From assembly GCF_900079775.1 (NCBI RefSeq), contig NZ_LT556035.1, positions 326,918 through 373,022 of the forward strand: 46,105 bases of DNA, written 5' to 3'. The DNA comes from Leyella lascolaii (GTDB lineage Bacteria; Bacteroidota; Bacteroidia; Bacteroidales; Bacteroidaceae). Each line of letters starts with the position of its first letter. Positions within the stretch are counted from its first letter, which is position 1. Under the pieces are notes generated by a model that saw nothing but the letters and a program-made list of their open reading frames with translations, was not told the origin of the DNA and ran no database searches. A program made the position numbers and the translations under genes. This document shows, in pieces, positions 34,436-42,580 of the stretch.

Positions 34436-35707
34436 ATGAAAAGACTCTATGTGTTTGCTGATTTTGATTGGTTGAAAGAACCAAGACTAATTGGAGAGCT
34501 GAGTTACGAATCACTTCGTGGCTCTGACAGCTATGGATTTTGTTATAGTAATGAGTGGTTAAAGGATTATGGTAGTTTGTTTCTTAGTGATGATTTGAAT
34601 AACTATCCAGGGCAGCAATATACAGCTCCAGACAAGGATATTTTCGGATGTTTTTCTGATGCCCTTCCAGACAGGTGGGGGCGTACATTGATAAATCGTC
34701 GGGAGCAGATTCTTGCAAAGGAAGAAAAGCGTCCGGTACGTCGGCTTTCTTCATTCGACTATCTTATCGGGATTGAGGACTTTTCTCGCATGGGGGCTTT
34801 TCGATTCAAGGAGTCTATAAATGGAGAGTATATCAATGTAAGCGAAGTCCTGCGCATACCACCACTAACAGATATTCGTGAATTGATTGCAGCTAGTTCC
34901 GAAATAGAGAAAAGTGAAGATGAGAACAGGTTACCTGAAATGCGTTGGATTGCTCAACTGGTACAGCCTGGTTCATCTCTTGGCGGAGCACGTCCAAAGG
35001 CAAGTGTAATTGACGAAAACAAGATTTTGTATATAGCAAAGTTTCCGTCCCACAAAGATGATTATGACGTTGGATTTTGGGAACATTTCTCACATCTGTT
35101 GGCAAAGAAGGCTGGTGTCAATGCTGCGGATACAAGAGTAATCTCTACTAGCGACAAATACCATACTTTGCTTTCTCGACGATTTGACAGAAGGGAAAAC
35201 GGTAAGCGCATACATTTTGCTTCAGCCATGACTCTTTTGGGCTTGAATGATGGTGACAATGCTAATACCGGCCATGGCTATCTGGATATTGTCGATTTCA
35301 TACTTCAGAATTGTACTAATGTGGAGGATAATCTGCAAGAACTGTATCGCAGAGTTGCATTCAATATCTGCATTGGGAATAGCGATGACCATTTCCGCAA
35401 TCATGGTTTTCTTCTAACTGCCAGGGGGTGGACTTTGGCTCCGGCTTACGATATGAATCCAACGCAGAATGAGTATCAGAGTCTGTTAATCAACAGCTAT
35501 ACAAATAAATCGTATTTGAATGAATTGCTGAATTCTTGTGAGGAATATATGCTCCAGAAACAGTCAGCTCAGCAAATCATTAGTGAAGTATTGAATGCAG
35601 TCAAGGAATGGCGATTATTGGCTACGCGACTAGGTATTGCTAAAAGCGAACAGGAGCGGTTTCTTCCTATTTTTGAGCGTCAACTCCAGTTGTATAATTT
35701 ACACTAA
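34436..35707 (+). CDS. hipA: HipA-like serine/threonine kinase toxin
   Basis: 423 residues, normal HipA length. N-terminal subdomain with 'FGCFSDALPDRWGR' (about 70-83), Gly-rich 'GSSLGGARPKAS' (about 179-190; P-loop-like), 'KFPSHKDDYD' (Lys for ATP), catalytic loop 'CIGNSDDHFRNHGF' (about 312-325) and 'PAYDMNPT' as the metal-binding segment. All catalytic motifs are intact. HipA kinases phosphorylate translation factors such as glutamyl-tRNA synthetase and cause growth arrest. Confidence 0.92.
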   Translation: MKRLYVFADFDWLKEPRLIGELSYESLRGSDSYGFCYSNEWLKDYGSLFLSDDLNNYPGQQYTAPDKDIFGCFSDALPDRWGRTLINRREQILAKEEKRPVRRLSSFDYLIGIEDFSRMGAFRFKESINGEYINVSEVLRIPPLTDIRELIAASSEIEKSEDENRLPEMRWIAQLVQPGSSLGGARPKASVIDENKILYIAKFPSHKDDYDVGFWEHFSHLLAKKAGVNAADTRVISTSDKYHTLLSRRFDRRENGKRIHFASAMTLLGLNDGDNANTGHGYLDIVDFILQNCTNVEDNLQELYRRVAFNICIGNSDDHFRNHGFLLTARGWTLAPAYDMNPTQNEYQSLLINSYTNKSYLNELLNSCEEYMLQKQSAQQIISEVLNAVKEWRLLATRLGIAKSEQERFLPIFERQLQLYNLH

Positions 35708-35778
35708 TCACAGATATAGTCTTAATTGCTTCTTTGTAATTGTTATTTTTTATGTTAAATAAGATTAAAATTCGATAA

Positions 35779-37062
35779 ATGAAAAACAAAGTTTATTATG
35801 GCGAATATACGCTAAAACATTGGATAAGATTAATGCTTACAAGTAATATCGTTCTTCCAGCTTACCAAAGGCATTTTGTATGGCAAGAATCTGATGTAAA
35901 ACGATTAATTCAATCTTTAAAGGATGGTCAATTTGTCCAACCTGTTACAATAGCGCTATATAATGATGGAGTAATCAAACAAAATATAATATTAGATGGT
36001 CAACAAAGATTAACTTCATTATTACTCGCATATCTGGGTTATTTCCCAGATAAAAAGAAATTTGAAAGTTCTAAGACAGAACAAATGGCTGGAGAAGATG
36101 ATAGCGCTAATGATGAAAATACCAATTTTCAATCAGGAATTTTATGGCGTTTTTCGGAACTATTAAAATATGGACAATCAAAAGCATCCATAATAATGGA
36201 AATTATTAAAAATGATAAATATTTACCATTAACAGATACAATATTTACAAATCTTGATGATGAGTTTTTTTCAAAAAACTATCTGGGATTTTCTTATGTT
36301 ATACCAGAAAGTACAATAGTAACTGATATTCAAAAAAACTTTTCACAGCTATTTAGAAATATCAACTATTTTGGGAAAAAACTCGATGCAATGGATAGTA
36401 GAAAATCTTTGTATTATCAGGATTCTAAATTAACTAACTACTTTGAAGGTAAATGTCATGATGGTAAGGATGCATTAGGAGGATTGATGATTATAGAAGA
36501 TTTACAGCCATGTAAAATTGACTTCGTCAGGTATTTATCAATATTATCTCAATATTTCATTTCTACTCGATTAGATGCAAAAGATGTTATGGTCGGGTAT
36601 TCTGCATATAGTTCACGGGAAAGCTATTATGCAGACTATGTCTCTTTTATTTTAGGTATAGAGCAAGAAGATCGAGTAAACAAATTTAATGGCTTCAATT
36701 TCAGTGAAATATTTCCCAATAATAATTGGCAAGAAAAATTTGAGATTTTGTATTTAGCTATACAAAAACTTAAGCGATTTATGCCTTTAAAAGATAAAAA
36801 ATCATTCTCTGCATGGTATGAAGCTGATTTTTGGTTATTTGGAATCATATACTATTGTGTGTTTAAAGGGAAAAACATTAAGGAGGATTTATCTCGTTTA
36901 AATGAGGAAGGACGCAATATAACTCTTAAGCAAGAAATTGAAGCTAGTATAAATAATGCTAAAACAGATTCATCTTTTTCTAAGAATTCAAATAGATTAG
37001 GTTATGTACGTTCTCGTCTATCTACTTCTATTGCAATTTATGGTAATTATGTACAAGACTAA
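35779..37062 (+). CDS. DUF262 protein (GmrSD N-terminal-like)
   Basis: 427 residues. DUF262 hallmarks near the N-terminus: 'LPAYQRHFVWQESDVKRLI' (about 26-44), 'SLKDGQFVQPV' and 'ILDGQQRLTSL' (about 73-83), the ParB/Srx-like nucleotide-binding and catalytic motif. The rest is helical without a DUF1524 HNH nuclease, unlike full GmrSD-type proteins. DUF262 proteins cleave or sense modified phage DNA using nucleotides. The following gene overlaps its 3' end by 14 bp and carries an Rx4H motif, so the nuclease activity may have been moved to a partner. Very AT-rich, foreign to the ICE blocks. Confidence 0.85.
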   Translation: MKNKVYYGEYTLKHWIRLMLTSNIVLPAYQRHFVWQESDVKRLIQSLKDGQFVQPVTIALYNDGVIKQNIILDGQQRLTSLLLAYLGYFPDKKKFESSKTEQMAGEDDSANDENTNFQSGILWRFSELLKYGQSKASIIMEIIKNDKYLPLTDTIFTNLDDEFFSKNYLGFSYVIPESTIVTDIQKNFSQLFRNINYFGKKLDAMDSRKSLYYQDSKLTNYFEGKCHDGKDALGGLMIIEDLQPCKIDFVRYLSILSQYFISTRLDAKDVMVGYSAYSSRESYYADYVSFILGIEQEDRVNKFNGFNFSEIFPNNNWQEKFEILYLAIQKLKRFMPLKDKKSFSAWYEADFWLFGIIYYCVFKGKNIKEDLSRLNEEGRNITLKQEIEASINNAKTDSSFSKNSNRLGYVRSRLSTSIAIYGNYVQD

Positions 37063-37798
37063 ACATTCTGATTTTATTTTATCACCTCTATTTGATATTT
37101 TGGAAAATGCTATATCGGCATGTAGAGGTATGAGAGACAATATGGAATCGTATCCACTTTGTGAATATGTAATGCAATCATTATTCCTAAAACTAACAGG
37201 TGCACAGGAACAAAAATTAAAATGCATTTGTTGGGATATTGCTACTCATAATTACGAATATAGATACGACTTTTTGAATAAAAAAAACTATGGTGAATAT
37301 TCTGATTGGAAATGTAAAAATGGTGTTTATAACGATTTGCTTGATGCTATAAAAGAAAAAAATGAGTCTTTTGAACCCAATATACTAATCAATCCTGTTT
37401 TTGTAACTGATATCTTAAATAGAATTATTCAACTATATGAGAATTCTATATTTAGTGAATGGCAGAATAAAGAACTTAATTACTATAAATTAAATTATAT
37501 TCATATAATAGATCCAAAGCAAATTGGTCAAAATAGGCCGCCTCATAGTACAGGTACATATCAACTATTTCAGTCAACACTAAAAGATTTTTTTATGGAG
37601 GTTGTGTATAAACATCGCAATCGTTGTGCTCATAATACACTTTCTTATCAACTTAATAAACCTGATTTAGATGCATTTGCTGAATCAGGCTATGATTTTC
37701 ATAATTATTTTTTCAGATTTTCAATAATAGTATTAATTGATAATATTTTTATTATACTATACAAACAGTATTTAAGTCAACAATCAGAAATAATTTAA
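37049..37798 (+). CDS. Putative HEPN-type RNase partner of DUF262 protein
   Basis: 249 residues from the ATG at 37049; the frame is open further upstream but those codons lie inside the DUF262 gene. Mostly helical. The key sequence is 'KHRNRCAHNTLSY' (about residues 188-200), an Rx4H motif (R-NRCA-H), typical of HEPN ribonucleases. C-terminal hydrophobic helix 'FSIIVLIDNIFIILY' is notable. No signal peptide. HEPN-like nucleases of the MAE_28990/MAE_18760 kind are known beside DUF262 genes; whether this protein belongs to that family I cannot verify. The 14-bp overlap indicates coupled translation and a two-component system. Confidence 0.65.
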   Translation: MYKTKHSDFILSPLFDILENAISACRGMRDNMESYPLCEYVMQSLFLKLTGAQEQKLKCICWDIATHNYEYRYDFLNKKNYGEYSDWKCKNGVYNDLLDAIKEKNESFEPNILINPVFVTDILNRIIQLYENSIFSEWQNKELNYYKLNYIHIIDPKQIGQNRPPHSTGTYQLFQSTLKDFFMEVVYKHRNRCAHNTLSYQLNKPDLDAFAESGYDFHNYFFRFSIIVLIDNIFIILYKQYLSQQSEII

Positions 37799-37850
37799 CA
37801 TATTTGTGCTAAATGACTGTAAATAGAAAACCTTACTTAAAGCTTATATT

Positions 37851-38047
37851 AAACTACGTTGCAAATTTGAAGAATCAGTTCCGAATTGGGGGCGAGTAAT
37901 CCCGATTCGGAACAAGTTTAATTGGATTTAGTTTGTAAGCATTCGGTAAACCACGTTGCAAATTTTGTGAATTAGTTCCGAATCGGTGCTATTCGTAGTC
38001 GATTCGGAACTAATAGTATCTATTCGGAACAAGTTTGATTGGATTTT
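37851..38047. repeat. Duplicated IS66-end segment with two hairpins
   Basis: Copy A (37851-37930) and copy B (37948-38047) share aaac(t/c)acgttgcaaattt at one end and attcggaacaagttt(a/g)attggattt at the other. Each holds an inverted repeat: gttccgaattggg/cccgattcggaac (37878-37913) and gttccgaatcg/cgattcggaac (37975-38010). GTAAGC at 37935-37940 looks like an IS66-family terminus. Copy B overlaps the end of the IS66 transposase fragment, so the repeat is a duplicated or nested IS end. Confidence 0.65.
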
Positions 38048-38307
38048 GCCCAATTACGTGGTAGAAGTTCTTCCATATTCTTCTCATCCCTCTCATAATA
38101 TGGAATTTTGCTCAGGACATCTTCCATCCAGATTCTAGGGTCTACTTCTGCTGATTTGCAGGTGGCAATCAGTGAGTACACGATGGCAGCCCTGTATGCG
38201 GATGCGTCGTTGCCGCAGAACAGATAGTTCTTTCTTCCCAAAGCCAAAGGTCTTATGGCATTTTCTATGCGGTTGTCATCAATTTCTATTCTTCCGTCGT
38301 TTACGTA
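38020..38307 (-). pseudogene. IS66 transposase (TnpC) C-terminal fragment
   Basis: About 95 codons of IS66-type transposase: 'GRIEIDDNRIENAIRPLALG', 'KNYLFCGNDASAYRAAIVYS', 'IATCKSAEVDPR'. It contains the last catalytic Glu region and ends 'NWAKSNQTCSE'. The N-terminal part is gone; the fragment is cut by the left end of the IS5-type element at 38308, and no IS66 sequence resumes on its other side, so a deletion accompanied or followed the insertion. Confidence 0.88.
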
Positions 38308-39734
38308 GTCGTTCCTTAAAAAGCACATTTCTGCGGGATATTGTAACTAAACAGCATTCCGCAGAATTTTTCAATAAATCGCCAAAGAACCCTCATGGCT
38401 CTTTTGAAGTTATATGCAGCCGCAGCCAACAGTACATTGACTACATCTCCGAAGATACCTTTATAAAAGTTGCGTCCCAGGCGACATTCTGATTTCAGGT
38501 GCCCGATTGTCGGCTCGATTCCGGCTCGCTTGCAGAAGATGCGGTGTTTCTTTTTGCGAATATAGTAGCTGTCTTTTCGGTTGGGAACATCAGGGATTAG
38601 TATTTGAGTACCGTTTACTTCCTTCTTTCCCCTGTACCCCCTGTCTCCTGCCAATTTCTTTATTTTACGTCCTGTTATTCTTTCAACCTGCAAAAGGGAT
38701 TTTTCTATTGTATGTCCGTCGTATTCGTTGCGGAACGAGCCGGCTCCTAAGATTATACCTGTCAGAGAGCGGATGATGGAAACCTTGTTCCCGAACTCAT
38801 ACTTCTTATGCTCCTTGCCTTTGCTTATGCACTGCACCTCAGGCTCGTGCAGTGAATAAATCTTTTCCTTGGAATTGCGTTTCTGTGAAAGTACCCGTTC
38901 AAACAGAATGAGCTGCTTGTCGTATTCATGGTTTTCTTTCAGGTTGCGTCTGAGCTCCCTTACCAATCGTCCGGCTATTGTCCGCAGTTTCTTGTCTGCC
39001 TTTAAGGCTTTCGCACGATTCTTCGGATGGTTGCGGAAACGTTGGTCACGGTAAATCCTTTTAAGCACAAACGTATAGCTCTGACGCAACGGAAGGTTCA
39101 ACGACCTTACAATGGACATAACCTTACGGATTATCTTTTTATGCAGCTTCTCATCAGTGGGATAAGTCACGTTCTTTTCTTGTACGGTGGAGTCGATGAA
39201 AGCAGTGTCGTAATGGTCATTGTCGTCATTTTCCTGATTGACACGGATACTTTCTGCCAGAATAAGCTCCATACCCTGCTCACCGATACGCTTGCGGAAA
39301 TGAACAAGCTCGCTCGCATTGCATGGATAAGATGGAGTAAACTCCGACATGCCGCAAAAGTACTGGTAATAAGCATTCTCGCTCCACTGCTCAACAACTG
39401 ACTCATCGGAAAGATTCCGTACGTGCTTTAGAATCAGCAAGCCGCACATCAGACGGATAGGCTTGGCAGGACGTCCGTTATCGGCACAATACAACGGAGT
39501 GAAGGATTCTTCAAAACGAGACCAACTGATTTTATCCGCAAGGATGTACAAGGGATGTTTCTGGTTCAACTGGTCGGACAAAGAACTGAATAAAGAGGGA
39601 CTTGATATAGTTTTATTAATCATATAATCTGCAAGTTTTAGAACTTAAAGTTACAAAAACTTGCAGATATATCAAAGGAAATCAAGAACTACTTTACTGA
39701 TTATCAATTCGTGAATCGCTTTTTAAGGAACGAC
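38308..39734 (-). mobile_element. Intact IS5-superfamily insertion sequence (1,427 bp)
   Basis: Perfect 17-bp terminal inverted repeats: gtcgttccttaaaaagc at 38308-38324 and its complement at 39718-39734. The dinucleotide TA flanks both ends (38306-38307 and 39735-39736), matching a 2-bp TA target duplication as in the IS427 group, though other readings are possible. One transposase gene fills it. Inserted in the IS66 remnant. Confidence 0.85.
38316..39623 (-). CDS. IS5-superfamily DDE transposase
   Basis: 435 residues. N-terminal DUF772-type region ('RPAKPIRLMCGLLILKHVRN', 'QYFCGMSEFTPSYPCNAS'), first catalytic Asp in 'AFIDSTVQEKN' (about 142-152), second in 'LAGDRGYRG' (about 336-344) and Glu in 'IEPTIGHLKSECRLGRN' (about 383-399). 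The DDE set is complete. The stop lies inside the left terminal repeat, a common IS arrangement. The gene looks functional. Confidence 0.92.
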   Translation of the reverse strand: MINKTISSPSLFSSLSDQLNQKHPLYILADKISWSRFEESFTPLYCADNGRPAKPIRLMCGLLILKHVRNLSDESVVEQWSENAYYQYFCGMSEFTPSYPCNASELVHFRKRIGEQGMELILAESIRVNQENDDNDHYDTAFIDSTVQEKNVTYPTDEKLHKKIIRKVMSIVRSLNLPLRQSYTFVLKRIYRDQRFRNHPKNRAKALKADKKLRTIAGRLVRELRRNLKENHEYDKQLILFERVLSQKRNSKEKIYSLHEPEVQCISKGKEHKKYEFGNKVSIIRSLTGIILGAGSFRNEYDGHTIEKSLLQVERITGRKIKKLAGDRGYRGKKEVNGTQILIPDVPNRKDSYYIRKKKHRIFCKRAGIEPTIGHLKSECRLGRNFYKGIFGDVVNVLLAAAAYNFKRAMRVLWRFIEKFCGMLFSYNIPQKCAF

Positions 39735-39884
39735 TAATTATGGGCATACACTATTCTAAATTTTGGATAGTCAGTCTAGTTTACATCATTTGATGCATAT
39801 TTTCATGTTATAGAATGGTATAGTCATATGATAGAAGAATATTTTCAAAGAGTTTATTTATATATAAAGCATTGCCCATAATAA

Positions 39885-41582
39885 CTAAATGGCCCCCCCA
39901 AAATACATATAACGATTAGTAAAATCATCCATTATATTACTTTTTGTATTTGATGGACACTCCAAACATTTTAGTTGTTTTGATGCTCTATTAATTATGA
40001 CACCTCGATGCTTATCTAAACATTTCATTTGCTTAACTGACCATTGATTCTTATCTAAAATAGAAAAAGCCTTAATCCAACTACAGTTATTATCAAATGA
40101 TTTATAGTTCCATATTTTAATCCGTCCAACACTCATACAAATAAGTCTGTTAATAAGGCTTAATTTAATGGTTCCCATGCTATATCTTGGTATTTTCCCA
40201 TTTTTATACGGGAGTAATAGGTCAGAGGCAACATTATATTGTTTTGCTATGTGCTTCTTAAACGATGCTCTTCGTATACGTAAGTTTCCACACCAATTAA
40301 TGTCAAAGCCAACAAAAGTTATCCAAGGAAAAACATTTTCTCCTCTTTCATTCCATTCATATGGTCCTCTAGTTTTACCATTCCAAAAATCTTTCATTTT
40401 TTTTAATTTGAATGCTTCTGGATTGTGTGAAAACAATTTTGAATTATGAATTGCATTTTGATATATATTAAATGTTTCCATTACTTTATTTTTATCAACA
40501 CCTATCAATATCATATCGTCACAAAAGCGGCAATAAAGAGTATCGCTCCCTTCTATGGATTTATGCACAGCTACATCTACATAATGCATAACAATATTTG
40601 CAATTAAACCAGAAAGTGCACCACCTTGTGGAACTCCAACTTTTTTTCGTCTTTGGAATTTCTTTGCATGTTCTAATTCTGACACCCATTCAATTTTACA
40701 TTTCCATAATTTGTCAGAATTCTTTTTATGCCAAAATATGTCATTAGAAGACTTTTTGTTATGAATGAAAATATCTTTTCTAAAGTCAAAACAATCTACA
40801 TATGTATAAAATATGCTTTTTATTTTTTTTACATCTTCTTTTAATATCGATTTTGTTTTAACGACATTATTCAGAAGCGTCGAGAAACGTTGTTTAATTA
40901 TATTATGATCTATGGTGTCATAAAATTTTTGCATATCACATTCTGCCACATAAAGAGGAAGTCCGCTATGATTTTTTCTGTATTGCTGAATGTCAATTAC
41001 TGCATTCAAATGTTGAAGTTCATATTTCCTTTTTACAGCTCTAAATGCATATGAACAACCATAAAATTCTTTATCTAATACTTTTGTTAAGTATTTATTT
41101 AATAAAGAAAATATGATTTTTATTTCTCTGGGAAATGAGCAGACAGGACGATAAATAATCGTATTGGTTTTATCGTCTCTTTTTTTTTCAATTACAGTAA
41201 CTGTAGGCGGATTTATAATACCAGACATATTATCTGATATTTTTACTATGTAATCTGCGTAATTACACAATTTAATATACCACTCATCTTTGCACTTTCG
41301 TTTTTTAGCTTTCAAATATGTATATTTTAATCTTAATTCATTCCTTTCAATGGAATTAAGTTTGATTCTTTGTTCAGTATTTCCAATACTACACCATTTC
41401 GCTCTTGGTGGAAAAATATTATAAATACTGTTTGATATAAAACTATTTCCTTTATTGGGAATTCCACGTCTTGTTATAAATTCATTCTTTTGATCAATGC
41501 GAGACTGTTTGTCTGCTAATTTACAACGTTCTTTTATAAGAAGAAAAACAACTTTGTCTCTGTTAATAAAAATACTTGGCAT
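39885..41582 (-). CDS. Reverse transcriptase of an unassigned (UG/DRT-like) group
   Basis: 565 residues. RT motifs: 'YRPVCSFP' (144-151), motif A 'ECDMQKFYDTIDH' (214-226; Asp216), 'VGVPQGGALSGLIANI' (315-330), and the catalytic 'YCRFCDDMIL' (350-359; Asp355/356). The fingers/palm region carries a roughly 90-residue insert between motif A and PQG. After the palm are about 150 residues ending in a helical region; there is no maturase X or HNH endonuclease domain, and no intron RNA structure is visible. That excludes a standard group II intron and fits defence-associated RTs. No CRISPR, retron msr-like repeat or second RT is seen next to it. An ATG at 41582 opens the frame. Confidence 0.82.
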   Translation of the reverse strand: MPSIFINRDKVVFLLIKERCKLADKQSRIDQKNEFITRRGIPNKGNSFISNSIYNIFPPRAKWCSIGNTEQRIKLNSIERNELRLKYTYLKAKKRKCKDEWYIKLCNYADYIVKISDNMSGIINPPTVTVIEKKRDDKTNTIIYRPVCSFPREIKIIFSLLNKYLTKVLDKEFYGCSYAFRAVKRKYELQHLNAVIDIQQYRKNHSGLPLYVAECDMQKFYDTIDHNIIKQRFSTLLNNVVKTKSILKEDVKKIKSIFYTYVDCFDFRKDIFIHNKKSSNDIFWHKKNSDKLWKCKIEWVSELEHAKKFQRRKKVGVPQGGALSGLIANIVMHYVDVAVHKSIEGSDTLYCRFCDDMILIGVDKNKVMETFNIYQNAIHNSKLFSHNPEAFKLKKMKDFWNGKTRGPYEWNERGENVFPWITFVGFDINWCGNLRIRRASFKKHIAKQYNVASDLLLPYKNGKIPRYSMGTIKLSLINRLICMSVGRIKIWNYKSFDNNCSWIKAFSILDKNQWSVKQMKCLDKHRGVIINRASKQLKCLECPSNTKSNIMDDFTNRYMYFGGAI

Positions 41583-41729
41583 AAGAAAAAGATATTACTA
41601 AGACAAACGTATATGAATATACTATTCATAATATAAGTAAGATTCAGAAGATAATCGCATTCTTACGACATGATGGTATGTACCTCTATTCAGTTTTCAT
41701 GTCAAAACATACCGTAGAAGTCTACAGTC

Positions 41730-42254
41730 TTATCTGTCCAGCACGACACCTTTTTGCTTAGCCAAGTATATTATTGTACTAATACTACATTTACCTTGAT
41801 TTTTACAATAAGCATCCCATATTAGATGTTCACTTTTTCCTTCATCATGTTTCACACCATCTAATCTACAAAAATTTAGAAATAGTTCACGACCTTTTTC
41901 TGGATGAATAGTTGAAGCTATAGAGAAAGCTACTTTTACCCAGTTTTCCCATGAATCTGTTATGCTAAGACCTCGTTTTTTTAATTTGCGGTAAATATAT
42001 AACAATTCATTCTTATACAATTTGTTATTTGTGTAATGGGTAGCCTTCCCATATATCTCATTCCAATTTTTCATTTCTACATTATTGACGGTTATAGCTT
42101 TTTCTCGTTTATTAACTGCTATTTCAGAGCTTAATCTGACTATAAATGGTTCTGCTTCATTTTTTATTCTTATTTTTTCATCTGCAGACATGAAGCATAA
42201 TCGAGAAATGTCAGAGCCGCTTTTATCTAATTCAATGTTATAATGCAGCAACAA
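41730..42254 (-). pseudogene. BT4734/VirE-like protein with PriCT domain, 5'-truncated
   Basis: About 174 codons. It begins inside the BT4734-like N-terminal domain ('DKSGSDISRLCFMSADEKIR') and continues into a PriCT_2-like domain ('WVKVAFSIAST...GRELFLNFCRLDG', 'SISTIIYLAKQKGVVL'). The only start is TTG at 42254; upstream sequence belongs to the right ICE. Full proteins of this type are 600-700 residues, so the 5' part is missing exactly where the right ICE begins. Possible old primase-helicase gene of another mobile element. Confidence 0.75.
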
Positions 42255-42580
42255 AGTTACTACAAAAAAGTGAAATGCGGAAAGAAATAGTGATAGAATT
42301 GAGTTACAAGGGTTTCAGTCGTGCTTCCGATTATTCGTGAAGCCATCGCAATCACCGCTGAAGCCAAATCAGGACGCCGCTACGTTACTTGTCCGTAACC
42401 ATGCCCGAAAGGGCGACAAACGGACACGGATAGCGAAACAAGGCGTTAAGGATTAGTGAGTTACTGACAACCCACGCAACAAATCCGGTTACGGAAAAAG
42501 ATTGCGCCGTTCCTCCCCGTTTTGCGTACCGACAACGGACTCTTCACCAACTAATTTTGAACCTAAAAAAATTAAGGACG
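42255..42580. other. Left end of the right ICE (inferred attachment region)
   Basis: About 325 bp between the truncated primase-like gene and the ICE integrase. On the minus strand GTAACTTTGT occurs at 42251-42260, close to the CTnDOT-type attachment core GTAnnTTTGC (one mismatch), right where the primase homology stops. Composition changes here from AT-rich to GC-rich. No gene is visible. Confidence 0.45.

Noticed and set aside
39885..41582. Group II intron or diversity-generating retroelement
   Set aside because: The RT lacks an X/maturase and HNH part, no intron domain V structure is seen, and there are no template/variable repeats or variable target gene nearby.
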